Notes: generated by a model from the letters alone, not told the origin. A DNA stretch of 36,542 nt from Bacillota bacterium (GCA_023436245.1 JAEZJZ010000085.1:1-36542); one strand, 5' to 3'. Shown: positions 7,349-15,288, counted from the stretch's first letter. Numbers and translations are program-made.

Positions 7349-8872
7349 TCACCAGAACCGCCGCACGGCCATGGCCCACGCCCGTCTAGTGTCACTATAA
7401 CCAAGCAGCCACAACAGGGCCAGATAGATGAAAGCACCTAGCGCGGCGCCGAGGACCAGCGAGAATAGGCCATCATTTGGGGCAAAGGCTGGATAGCAGA
7501 CGGCAACAATCAAGCCCATCAAGGCGGAAGCGACGGCTACCTGCGACAGGGGCCTCACTAGCCCCAAACTGGTCTGCAAGCGTCGGCGCAGCACCAGGAG
7601 CAGGCAGCCCATCTGCACAAGCACCGCCACTGAGTTGGCAAGAGCCAATCCCCCTTGCTTGAGCGGTCCGACCAGCAGGAAGTCCAGGATAATGTTCAGG
7701 GCTGCGGAGAAAATGCCAATCCGCACTGGGGTGGCGGCATCCTCCAGCGCATAGAACGCGCGGCTGAGCAGCTGGATGTTCGCCACGCCGACCAGGCCGA
7801 CTGCGTAGAACAGCAGAGCAAATGCGGTCTTCTCGGTAGCTATGGCATCGAAGCTGCCTCGCTGAAAAGCCAACTCCACGAGCGGGTACCTGAGCACAGC
7901 CATGCCAACAGCTGCCGGCAAGATTAGCGCACAGAGCGTCCTCACTCCGGCAGAAACGGCGCGACCCAACCCACTGTGGTCTCGCCTGCCGGCCAACTCA
8001 GCCAGGGTGGGGTAAATGGCTGTACTGAGCGCGGCGACAAAGATGCCGATGGGCAACTGCACCAGTTTGCTGGCGTAGTTCAGGGATGCAATGCTGCCGG
8101 CAGCCAGCCCGGAAGCCAACCCTTTGTCCACGAAGACATAGACCTGGCTGAAGAGGGTGCCGAGCAGAATGGGTGCAGCCAGCGCTGCCACCCTGCCGGC
8201 ATCGCGCAGCCCTCCAGCAAGCTGGAAGACGGGCATCTGCTGTCGACGGACCTGCCACCAGAGCAGTAGCTGCTGCGCAAGGACTGCCACCAGAGTTGAC
8301 CAAGCTAACCCCGGGATGCCGAATCGATGCGTGAAGAGAAAGGTTGAGCCCACCAGCACTACATTCATCACCACCGGCCCCATAGCCGGCCAGATGAACT
8401 GCTTGTGCGCGTTCAGGAGCGCGCTGTAGAGCGTGGCGGTGCCGAGAAAGAGCACGGCAGGGAGCATGATGCGCAACATACTGGTGGTGAGAGCCTGCAT
8501 ACTGGGGCCGAATTCCGGGACAAGCAAGCGAGTGAGCAAGGGAGCAGCCAGATAGGCCAAAGCGGTGACTACAGTCAAGGTAAGCAATGACAGTCGCCAG
8601 ACCGACGCGGCTAAGGACCAGCCCTCTTCCTGCTCACCCTTCGCCAACAGGCCGAGAAAGACAGGCAGGAAGGCCGTACTTAGAGCGCCGCCGAATAGTC
8701 CGACCAGCAATAGCGGAATGGCCCATGCCGAAAAGTAGGCGTCCGTCAGACCGGTCGCCCCAAACAGGCCGGCAATCACTTGCTCCCGCACGAAGCCGAG
8801 CAGCTTGCTGAATATGGAAACCAACGTGATCACCAACGCAGCTTTGGCGACCTGTCGCTTTGCCACTCCCAC
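7349..8872 (-). CDS. murJ: MurJ-type lipid II flippase
   Basis: A 507-residue polytopic membrane protein of the MVF/MurJ branch of the MOP superfamily, which moves lipid II across the cytoplasmic membrane for peptidoglycan synthesis. The N terminus VAKRQVAKAALVITLVSIFS leads into KLLGFVREQVIAGLFG, the family signature with its conserved Arg, then TDAYFSAWAIP. Around 14 hydrophobic segments follow, including a YASKLVQLPIGIFVAALSTA segment typical of MurJ. Length is right. GTG at 8872 was chosen because GGAGGTGA lies 5 nt upstream; the frame stays open further upstream without a better site. It is divergent from nothing and stands alone between a convergent zinc-ribbon gene and the upstream copper ATPase on the same strand. 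Confidence 0.95.
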   Translation of the reverse strand: MGVAKRQVAKAALVITLVSIFSKLLGFVREQVIAGLFGATGLTDAYFSAWAIPLLLVGLFGGALSTAFLPVFLGLLAKGEQEEGWSLAASVWRLSLLTLTVVTALAYLAAPLLTRLLVPEFGPSMQALTTSMLRIMLPAVLFLGTATLYSALLNAHKQFIWPAMGPVVMNVVLVGSTFLFTHRFGIPGLAWSTLVAVLAQQLLLWWQVRRQQMPVFQLAGGLRDAGRVAALAAPILLGTLFSQVYVFVDKGLASGLAAGSIASLNYASKLVQLPIGIFVAALSTAIYPTLAELAGRRDHSGLGRAVSAGVRTLCALILPAAVGMAVLRYPLVELAFQRGSFDAIATEKTAFALLFYAVGLVGVANIQLLSRAFYALEDAATPVRIGIFSAALNIILDFLLVGPLKQGGLALANSVAVLVQMGCLLLVLRRRLQTSLGLVRPLSQVAVASALMGLIVAVCYPAFAPNDGLFSLVLGAALGAFIYLALLWLLGYSDTRRAWAMAVRRFW

Positions 8873-8929
8873 CTGCCTCACCTCCCTTCGGCACAACGCG
8901 CATCAACCTATGCAGTGATTATAGCGAAC

Positions 8930-8972
8930 GCAGGCTAAGGGCGCCACCGGAACGGTGGCGCCCTTAGCCTGC
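8930..8972. terminator. 19-bp perfect hairpin at the end of the copper ATPase gene
   Basis: GCAGGCTAAGGGCGCCACC (8930-8948) is perfectly inverted at 8954-8972, with a 5-nt loop, directly abutting the ATPase stop codon at 8973. No T-tract follows on the minus strand, so it may act as a mixed terminator or 3'-end protector. Just beyond it on the minus strand is TATAAT (8918-8923), a likely -10 for murJ; the matching -35 would fall inside the hairpin and is poor. Confidence 0.65.
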
Positions 8973-11399
8973 TTATAGTTTCACCCTTCGCAAGCGCAGG
9001 GCATTGCTGACCACCGAAACGGAACTGAAGGCCATGGCTGCCCCGGCGATAATCGGGCTAAGGAGGCCGAGGGCGGCAACCGGTATGCCCAGTGTGTTAT
9101 AGAAGAAGGCCCAGAACAGATTTTGCTTGATGTTGCGCATGGTATAGCGGCTCAATTGAATCGCATCTACCACGCCATCAAGGCTGCCCCGCATCAACGT
9201 GATATCCGCGGCCTCCATGGCAATGTCGGTGCCGGTACCGATGGCCATGCCGACATCGGCTGTGGCCAGGGCAGGAGCGTCATTGATGCCGTCACCCACC
9301 ATACCCACGCGATTGCCCTGTTCCCGCAGGCGCTCTACTGCCTCGGCCTTGTGCTCGGGCAGCACTTCCGCCATCACCTGATCTTCCTGCAGCCCAACCT
9401 GTGCCGCTATCGCCTTGGCCGTGCGCCAGTTGTCGCCGGTAATCATGTGCACAGTCACACCCATGCGCTGCAGATCTGCGATTGCTTGGGGTGAACTGGG
9501 CTTGATGGTATCGGCCACGGCCACCAACCCCGCCGCCCGGTTGTCCACGGCAACCAGCATGGCAGTCTTGCCCTGTTCCTCCAGACGCTCCATCGCGTCC
9601 ATATTGTCGTCGAAGCTAACCCGCTCGCGTTGCATCAGCTTGCGGCTGCCCACCACCACACGTTCACCCGAGACATTGGCAACAATGCCATGGCCAGGAA
9701 TTGCCTCGAAGTCTGAGGGGGCCGGCAGTTCTAGGCTCTTCGCCCTGGCGGCGGCGACTATCGCGGTTCCAAGCGGGTGTTCAGATTGTTGCTCCACGGC
9801 CGCAGCCAACTGCAACAACCGGTCTGCCCGCCCGGCATAGGCGCCCAGCCCCACCACGTCAGTCACTTCCGGTTCTCCCTTGGTGATGGTGCCCGTCTTG
9901 TCCAGAATGACGGCAGTCAGGCGATGAGCGTTTTCGAGATGCTCCCCGCCTTTGAACAGAATGCCATTCTCGGCCCCTTTCCCGGTTCCCACCATAATGG
10001 AGGTGGGCGTTGCCAGCCCCAGCGCACAGGGGCAAGCGATGACCAGCACAGCCGTCATGTTGACAATGGCTTGTTCCAGGTTGCGCGTGATCAGCCACCA
10101 GACTAGCAGAGTCAGCACAGCGATGACCACCACAACCGGCACGAAAATGCCTGAGATAATGTCCGCCAACCTCTGGATAGGCGCCTTGGAACCCTGGGCC
10201 GCCTCTACTACTTTCACGATCTGGGCCAGGGCAGTCTCCGCACCCACCTTGGTTGCCCGGAACTGAAATGCTCCATGCTTGTTGATCGTGGCCCCGATTA
10301 CGCCGTCCCCCACCTGCTTGTCCACCGGGATGCTCTCACCGGTGAGCATCGACTCGTCAACTGTGGACGAACCAGAGGTGATCACGCCATCCACCGGAAT
10401 CTTCTCTCCCGGGCGTACCAGAATGATATCCCCGACGACGACCAGTTCGATGGGGATGTCCTGCTCCGCCCCATCGCGAATCACACGGGCAGTCTTGGCC
10501 TGCAGTCCCATCAACTTCTTGATTGCCTCCGATGTTTTACCCTTGGCCACCGCCTCGAGTAGCTTGCCCAGCACGATCAATGTGAGAATAATCGCCGCCG
10601 ACTCATAATAGAGGTGTATCTCCATGCCGTGGGCCATCGGCCTAAAGAAGGTGTTATAGACACTGAGCAGGTAGGCGGCGGAGGTGCCAAGTGAAACCAA
10701 CACATCCATGTTGGCGCTGCCTCCGCGCAGCGCCTTATACGCGCCGCGATAGAAATTCCATCCGACAAACAGCTGCACTGGTGTGGCAAACACGAACTGA
10801 ACCAAGGGTAGATGGAGAAACTCTGGGATCCGAAGGCCAGTGACCATACTGACCATGACCACCAATAAGGGCAGGGATAGCGTCGCTGACAGAATGAACA
10901 GATTACGCAGGCGGCGAATGTCCCGGTCACGCGCAGCCTGTTCGCGATCCATGTCCCTGGCCTGCTCCAGGAGTTCGGCCCGATATCCTGTCTTTTCGAT
11001 GACTGCGATCAGTTCAGTCGGGCTGGTTTCCGAGGCATCGTATTCCACGCTAGCCTTGTTGGCTGCCAGATTAACACTTGCTTGCCGCACCCCGGCGGCC
11101 TGCGACAGCGCCTTTTCGATGCGCGCCGCACAGGAAGCTCAGGTCATGCCTGAGACAGCCAACTCGATGCGATTGGAGTCAGCCGACTGACCCGAGTAGC
11201 CGATGTCCTCAACCTTAGACAAAATCTGGTCGATGGTGAGTTGCCCCGGATCAAAGCGAACAGTGGCCCTATTCGTGGCCAAGTTGACATTTACTTCACT
11301 CATCCCAGGCAGCCTTGCTAGACCCTTCTCCAAGCGAGCGGCGCAAGCAGCACAGGTCATCCCGGAAATCTGCAGTGTGCTCTTCTTCACCTGTTGCAC
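8973..11399 (-). CDS. copA: Copper-exporting P1B-type ATPase (CopA) with in-frame UGA, possible selenoprotein
   Basis: An 808-codon Cu(+)-transporting P-type ATPase. The first HMA domain (about 5-72) has GMTCAAC. The second (about 80-147) reads GMT-UGA-ASC, the UGA (11139-11141, codon 87) taking the place of the first Cys of CxxC. The P-type core follows: TM helices, CPC at about 455-457 (copper path), the TGE loop, DKTGT with the phosphorylated Asp near 499, SEHPLG in the nucleotide domain and GDGINDAPAL. The reading frame is intact on both sides of the UGA and only that codon interrupts it. The GTG start at 11399 lies 7 nt after GGAGG. A sigma-A-like promoter and a CsoR-like operator stand just upstream, so copper induction is likely. 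If the UGA is a true stop, the upstream piece would be an 86-residue CopZ-like chaperone, and the ATPase would need a separate start that I do not see. Confidence 0.9.
11101..11130 (-). promoter_or_regulatory. Candidate bacterial SECIS stem-loop in copA
   Basis: On the mRNA, 8 nt after the UGA, UGCG pairs with CGCA and inner GCGC pairs with GCGC, with a UGU bulge on the 3' side. This leaves an 11-nt apical loop GCAUCGAAAAG that starts with G, 16 nt after the UGA. That geometry fits the usual bacterial SECIS rules (loop about 16-37 nt after the UGA, G at the loop start). The local sequence is GC-rich and codes for a conserved helix (AARIEKAL), so chance folding is possible. Confidence 0.4.
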
Positions 11400-11414
11400 G
11401 TTCTCCCCTCCCAA

Positions 11415-11431
11415 ATACCCCTTGGGGGTAT
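11415..11431. promoter_or_regulatory. CsoR-like copper operator
   Basis: ATACCCCTTGGGGGTAT, an inverted repeat of TACCCC and GGGGTA with a short AT-rich centre, is the form bound by the Cu(I) repressor CsoR in front of copZ/copA genes. It sits between the copA -10 and its ribosome binding site, at about +2 to +18 of the expected transcript, a position where bound repressor would block transcription. No csoR gene lies in the window. Confidence 0.75.
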
Positions 11432-11439
11432 GTAAGTTG

Positions 11440-11469
11440 AGTATAACGCCACTGGCGTACACTTGTCAA
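11440..11469 (-). promoter_or_regulatory. Sigma-A promoter of copA
   Basis: On the minus strand: consensus TTGACA (11469-11464), an 18-nt spacer and TATACT (11445-11440). The CsoR-like operator lies immediately downstream. Confidence 0.8.
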
Positions 11470-11500
11470 AGGCGATTTGGGCAATGCACCGAGATGCGGC

Positions 11501-11545
11501 AAAAGAAGGGGCGAGCAAGGCGAGGAAACCCCGACCGTGCTCGCC
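11501..11545 (-). terminator. Terminator after the two-gene unknown operon
   Basis: On the minus strand GGCGAGCA (11545-11538) pairs with TGCTCGCC (11517-11510), enclosing a GC-rich loop, and is followed by CCTTCTTTT. It lies between the stop codon of the Cys-rich gene and the copA promoter. Confidence 0.6.
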
Positions 11546-11598
11546 TCTTCACCACTTGGCGCTGACTGCGGTTGTTGGCCCGACAGGATAAGCGACGC

Positions 11599-11772
11599 TT
11601 AGCGCGGCGTTTCCGTGGAACCGGCCTGCTCCCGCCTGAAAGCCTCAATTAGCTGACAGTTGATTTCGGACACTGGTCCTGAAGCCAACCAGCGCGGATG
11701 GCCCAACTGGCACCACCCGCCTAATGAGCGATAGCTGCAGTCATCACGGTCACAATACGCATGCGGCATCAT
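11599..11772 (-). CDS. 57-residue Cys-rich protein, DUF1540-like
   Basis: A short gene easily missed because of its size. It encodes 57 residues beginning MMPHAYCDRDDCSYRSLGGW, with four Cys at positions 7, 12, 21 and 39. The spacing C-x4-C-x8-C and a later C-x4-F resemble one half of the DUF1540 domain; the DUF1540 gene at 13865 has C-x4-C-x7-C and C-x2-F. It is likely a small metal-binding protein, but no function is established. A GAGGAGG ribosome binding site lies 6 nt before the first ATG. The upstream gene's stop codon is 11 bp away, so the two are one operon. Whether the copper operon just downstream is related is speculation. Confidence 0.7.
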   Translation of the reverse strand: MMPHAYCDRDDCSYRSLGGWCQLGHPRWLASGPVSEINCQLIEAFRREQAGSTETPR

Positions 11773-11783
11773 TCACGCCTCCT

Positions 11784-12155
11784 CTAGACAAATCCGTTGT
11801 GTTTCTTGATCACCTGTACTGCCTGATCTACATGAGTATCATCCGTGACTACAGTCAGAATGAAGGAACGCCCCCGCACGTGGTCGGTGCCGGCTAGGCC
11901 GCTGACAGCAGGATCGCTGCCAAGCAGTCTAGCGCTGTCATCATCCAACGCGGAACCGAGCACCAGACCGGCGTTGCTTTGAGGCTCGCCGGTCATGGGG
12001 TTATGCATTTCCTCGCTCAGTTCCGAGCCTGGCACATGGCCAAATTGATCTACCTGCACCACCGAAATGCCCTGCTCACGCAGCTCGTTCTCGGCTGCCT
12101 TGGCCTCGACTGATGTCTCGAAATAGGACAGGATACTCCGCTCGCTGATCTGCAT
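11784..12155 (-). CDS. Conserved hypothetical protein, 123 aa
   Basis: I do not recognise a named family. The N terminus SERSILSYFETSVEAKAAEN, followed by ELREQGISVVQVDQFG, looks like an alpha/beta unit of the kind found in general-stress or YflT-like proteins, where an early strand and a helix act on an element such as 'F..sa.eAe.Ai..L...G'. The middle (about 48-92) is acidic and loop-like. The end FILTVVTDDTHVDQAVQVIKKHNG repeats the strand-helix pattern, so a ferredoxin-like fold is plausible. No membrane segment or signal peptide. The ATG start follows AAGGAGTGA closely. It is the first gene of a two-gene operon with the Cys-rich protein. Confidence 0.75.
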   Translation of the reverse strand: MQISERSILSYFETSVEAKAAENELREQGISVVQVDQFGHVPGSELSEEMHNPMTGEPQSNAGLVLGSALDDDSARLLGSDPAVSGLAGTDHVRGRSFILTVVTDDTHVDQAVQVIKKHNGFV

Positions 12156-12227
12156 TCACTCCTTTGCTGGCCTTTTGTCTATTCTTCCTTGCATCTTCGG
12201 GCAGAATACGGAAAAGGACAAAAGGAA

Positions 12228-12419
12228 GTGATCATATCCGTGTTCACCATTGCCTATCTCTGGTGGCCGATAGTCCTGGCCGTTGTGCTGGCGCTTGTGA
12301 TCTGGTACTGGTCCACGACCACATCTCATCGGATAGTTGAGCGGATTTCTGCGCAAAACCCGAAGCTGTACAACTTCCGTTTTCGGCAAAAGGAACGCCA
12401 CCAGTCGCGCCGCAAGTAG
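12228..12419 (+). CDS. Small single-pass membrane protein
   Basis: About 63 residues. One strong transmembrane helix (IAYLWWPIVLAVVLALVIWY) near the N terminus is followed by a basic cytoplasmic tail ending RQKERHQSRRK. No family recognised. GTG at 12228 is chosen, with AAAGGAC about 8 nt upstream; a GTG at 12240 or a TTG at 12189 is also possible. It lies divergent from the gene at 12155 and 84 bp before the MFS gene on the same strand. Coding status rests on the ribosome binding site and the membrane-helix pattern only. Confidence 0.6.
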   Translation: MIISVFTIAYLWWPIVLAVVLALVIWYWSTTTSHRIVERISAQNPKLYNFRFRQKERHQSRRK

Positions 12420-12503
12420 TCCGGTTCCCCCAAAATTCCGCTGTCCTTTGGTTGTCGAAACATGCTAGAATGGGAGTATCTTGGGCAACTTGAGGAGGAG
12501 CGT

Positions 12504-13673
12504 ATGGACAAGGCAAAGGGTGTGGGTGTTTTCTCCAAGGCATTCACTCTGATCGCCATCGGGGCCCTACTGCTGCAGATGGGAACCGGCATTCAGAGTA
12601 CTGTCTTCAACAACTTCGTCTCCAATGACCTGGGTATCGGGGCAGATCAGTTGGGACTGGTCTCGGGAATCAGAGAGATTCCGGGCCTATTGACCGCGGC
12701 CCTGGCCATGGCGGCGATGTTCTTCACGGAATCGATGCTGGCCACCATCTGTATGCTCTTGGTAGCAGCCGGCATGCTGCTCTACTCTGGTGCCGGTGGA
12801 TTCGCCAGCTTGGCGTTCGCCACCATCGTGATGAGCACCGGACAGCATCTCTATTTCCCGCTGCAGAGTGCCATGGTGTTGAAGACGTCTGCTCCGGGTG
12901 AGCGCGCTAGCCGATTGGGCTCGCTGAACAGTGTGACGGCCATGGCCACAGTGGCAGCTACCTTGTTGGTGCGTGGCATGACGGCAGGAAAGATTCCGAT
13001 GCGCAGCATGTTCAAAGTTGGTGCAGCCATCGCCGTGGTGGGCGCCGTCTTTCAGGCGTTAGTCAAGCGCGGCGGCAAGGCGAATCTGCGCAAGGCCTTG
13101 GTTTTCAAATGGAAGTACAAGAGCTACTATGTGTTGTCACTGCTGGGCGGCTCGCGGCGCCATATGAATCAGACCTTTGCCGTGTTTGCGCTGGTCAATC
13201 TCTATAACGTCAATCTGGCCACGATATCGACCCTGCTACTGGTCAGCAACATCCTGGCCATCGTCACGCGCCCGTTGCTGGGTCGACTGATTGACAGATG
13301 GGGAGAGGGCAGAAGCCTGACTTTCAACTACTTGGTAGTGGCTGTGCTGTTCCTCGGCTACGCGTTCCTGCGGAACGTCAGCCTGCTCTATGCAATCTTC
13401 ATCGTCGACCAGATGTTCCTGGGCTTTGAGGTGGCAATTACAACCCACCTAGACAAGATCTGTGACCAGGCGGATGTCTCAGCTAGCCTGGCGATGGGTG
13501 GCACCATCAACCATATTTCCGCTGTCCTGATCCCCGTGATCGGTGGCTTCCTCTGGGATGCTATCAGCCCGGTAGCCACCTTCATGGTCGGCTTCCTGCT
13601 CTGCGTCATCTCCTTCCTGCAGGCATACAGGTTGCCGGAGCCGGCGACGCTCTGTGCGGAACAGACGGCTTAG
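12504..13673 (+). CDS. MFS transporter
   Basis: A 389-residue polytopic membrane protein with about 12 hydrophobic segments and a charged middle loop (about 190-215, GGKANLRKALVFKWKYKSYY), as in the major facilitator superfamily. A motif-A-like sequence appears in the second half at RPLLGRLIDRWGEGRSLTFN. The first half has IGADQLGLVSGIREIPGLLT, the loop between TM1 and TM2. The substrate cannot be assigned. ATG at 12504 lies just after GAGGAGGAG. Convergent structures follow: a perfect hairpin terminator starts about 17 bp after the stop codon. Confidence 0.9.
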   Translation: MDKAKGVGVFSKAFTLIAIGALLLQMGTGIQSTVFNNFVSNDLGIGADQLGLVSGIREIPGLLTAALAMAAMFFTESMLATICMLLVAAGMLLYSGAGGFASLAFATIVMSTGQHLYFPLQSAMVLKTSAPGERASRLGSLNSVTAMATVAATLLVRGMTAGKIPMRSMFKVGAAIAVVGAVFQALVKRGGKANLRKALVFKWKYKSYYVLSLLGGSRRHMNQTFAVFALVNLYNVNLATISTLLLVSNILAIVTRPLLGRLIDRWGEGRSLTFNYLVVAVLFLGYAFLRNVSLLYAIFIVDQMFLGFEVAITTHLDKICDQADVSASLAMGGTINHISAVLIPVIGGFLWDAISPVATFMVGFLLCVISFLQAYRLPEPATLCAEQTA

Positions 13674-13690
13674 TACTGAATGAATTGAAG

Positions 13691-13726
13691 AAAAGGTGAT
13701 TCCCGCAAGCGGGAATCACCTTTTTT
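13691..13726 (+). terminator. Terminator after the MFS gene
   Basis: AAAAGGTGATTCCCGC-AA-GCGGGAATCACCTTTT is a perfect 16-bp stem with a T-run after it. It is also the first hairpin of the tandem two-hairpin repeat described at 13698. Confidence 0.75.
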
Positions 13727-13817
13727 AGATCGCAGCGCGAAGCGCTGCTGAAGGTACCAACTGATTCCTGCAAGCGAGAATCACCTTTATTTAGATCGCA
13801 GCACTCCGTGCTGCTGG
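13698..13817. repeat. Tandem pair of a 65-bp two-hairpin repeat
   Basis: Two units with a 65-bp period (13698 and 13763). Each has hairpin GATTC...GAATC (20 nt), a 14-nt linker ending TTTAGATC, hairpin GCAGCGC-GAA-GCGCTGC (or GCAGCAC-TCC-GTGCTGC in unit 2) of 17 nt, then a 14-nt linker TGAAGGTACCAACT. The second hairpin shows a compensatory G-C to A-T change between copies. The order and spacing match the 66-bp array at 31573, read on the opposite strand. Confidence 0.75.
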
Positions 13818-13864
13818 GATGTTTGGTGCCTTCTCCGCAGAAGATATGTCGAGGAGGTGGGAAT

Positions 13865-14233
13865 ATGCCAAAGGTCAAATGCCACGTCAACACCTGTACC
13901 CACTGGCTAAGCGGCATGTGTGGGGCCGGAAACATCGACATCCTGAACGAGGAAGAGGGCAAAATGTCCCGCATGGATGAGCAGACGGAATGCAAAACGT
14001 TCTACAAGCGGGAGGGAGTCACTTCCTACCTGGGATCAATGGACAACGTCAACTGGGCCGGAATGACATCTTCGCTGGTTGGCGGAAAGATGAGCCCTTC
14101 GGTCACCTGCGTTGTGGACAGCTGCCAGTACTGGGAAGAAGGTAACCTCTGCCATGCGGACACCATCGAAGTCACCGGCAGCAACGCTGACGAATGCCAG
14201 GACACCAATTGCCAAACCTTCAAACAGAAGTAG
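13865..14233 (+). CDS. Protein with two DUF1540 domains
   Basis: 122 residues with two DUF1540 repeats. The first (about 3-45) has VKCHVNTCTHWLSGMCGAG ... ECKTF. The second (about 78-120) has VTCVVDSCQYWEEGNLCHAD ... CQTF. A spacer of about 30 residues lies between. Each repeat has four Cys in a C-x4-C-x7/8-C...C pattern expected to bind a metal ion. DUF1540 proteins are widespread in spore-forming Bacillota, are often small and carry one or two such repeats, and have no assigned function. ATG at 13865 follows GAGGAGGTGGGAAT. It stands alone with a terminator after it. Confidence 0.88.
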   Translation: MPKVKCHVNTCTHWLSGMCGAGNIDILNEEEGKMSRMDEQTECKTFYKREGVTSYLGSMDNVNWAGMTSSLVGGKMSPSVTCVVDSCQYWEEGNLCHADTIEVTGSNADECQDTNCQTFKQK

Positions 14234-14242
14234 CCGAACGCA

Positions 14243-14277
14243 GAAGGCGTGTCACCGTGACACGCCTTCCTTTTTTG
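14243..14277 (+). terminator. Terminator of the DUF1540 gene
   Basis: AAGGCGTGTCA-CCG-TGACACGCCTT followed by CCTTTTTT, just after the stop codon. Confidence 0.9.
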
Positions 14278-14348
14278 ACAGACGCTAGGCTCGCCCCGTG
14301 CTACAATAGCAACAGTACCATTCAATGCAGTCACGAGGGGTGGAACAG

Positions 14349-15260
14349 TTGCAGCAGAAGAGCATCAACTATGGCTATCTGATGGTCACCATTTCTTCAC
14401 TTGGTTTCGGCACGCTAGGGCTCTGGGCGAAATGGGGCTATCAGGCGGGGTTCACTCCGCTCTCCCTGCTGGTGATTCGCTTCGGAATCGCCAGCGGATT
14501 GCTCTGGTTGCTGGTGCTACACCGTTACCGGCGAATCCCGTGGCCGGGAAAACGCGGCGCAGTCCAGCTGGTCGTGCATGGAGGCGTGCTCTATGCCTTG
14601 ACGGCCGGCTGCATGTTCCAGGGACTGAAGCTGCTGCCGGCTGGCCTGGCCAGCATGTTGTTCTACTTGCATCCCGTATCCACCACGCTACTGGCTGCTC
14701 TGCTCTGGCATGAGCACACCAGTCAGAGGCAGTTGATTGCGCTGGCAGCAGCAGTCTTGGGTACCGCTCTCCTGGCGGGAGGAGCCTTTTCCGGGAGCCT
14801 CTCCTTTAGCGGGGTAGCATTTGTCTTGATCGCGGCCATGACCTATTCCGGCTTCACTCTGAACGGGCAGCGAACAAAGCAACTGGGTAGCCCACTGGTG
14901 ACATGTGCCTATACGACCACAGGGTGTTTTCTCAGCCTTCTGCTCTGGACCAGGCCCAACCTGGCATGGTTTCTCCAGCTCAGCGCCAAGCAATGGGGCA
15001 TCGGATTCGGAGTGGCCTCGCTAGGAACAGTGATTGGCATCATGCTCTTTCTCTCTGGTGTGGCGATCATCGGGGCCAGTCAGACAGCCACCATTGCCGC
15101 CTTGGAACCGCTGAGTGGAGTACTCTTCTCGCTGCTGTTCCTGGGAGAGCATCTGAGCGGCACACAACTGCTTGGAATTATCTCAATCCTTGGAAGCGTA
15201 GCCATTTTGACAGTCCGAAGACCGCGAGCCAAGAACGCGGCAGCAAATGTACAGGCGTGA
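14349..15260 (+). CDS. EamA (DMT superfamily) transporter
   Basis: A 303-residue membrane protein with ten hydrophobic segments in two five-helix EamA repeats, typical of drug/metabolite transporters. The first repeat starts YLMVTISSLGFGTLGLWAKW and includes PAGLASMLFYLHPVSTTLLA, the classic pore-helix end. The second has ALEPLSGVLFSLLFLGEHLS, the matching element of repeat two. The substrate is unknown; relatives export amino acids or other metabolites. TTG at 14349 is preferred because GAGGGGTGG lies 5 nt upstream; ATG at 14325 has no ribosome binding site. A TACAAT -10-like box lies at 14302-14307, but the nearest TTGACA is 21 nt away, which is too far. Confidence 0.9.
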   Translation: MQQKSINYGYLMVTISSLGFGTLGLWAKWGYQAGFTPLSLLVIRFGIASGLLWLLVLHRYRRIPWPGKRGAVQLVVHGGVLYALTAGCMFQGLKLLPAGLASMLFYLHPVSTTLLAALLWHEHTSQRQLIALAAAVLGTALLAGGAFSGSLSFSGVAFVLIAAMTYSGFTLNGQRTKQLGSPLVTCAYTTTGCFLSLLLWTRPNLAWFLQLSAKQWGIGFGVASLGTVIGIMLFLSGVAIIGASQTATIAALEPLSGVLFSLLFLGEHLSGTQLLGIISILGSVAILTVRRPRAKNAAANVQA

Positions 15261-15288
15261 TCAGCCCAAGGCTGATCACTTTGTTGTG
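15257..15288 (+). terminator. Terminator of the EamA gene
   Basis: GTGATCAGCC-CAA-GGCTGATCAC is a perfect 10-bp stem followed by TTTGTTGT. It overlaps the stop codon. Confidence 0.85.

Noticed and set aside
8973..11462. CopA as a simple pseudogene, or as two genes (CopZ-like plus short ATPase)
   Set aside because: The frame is continuous, only one codon is a stop, it sits exactly at a Cys position, and no start signal for a separate ATPase follows the UGA. A point mutation cannot be excluded.
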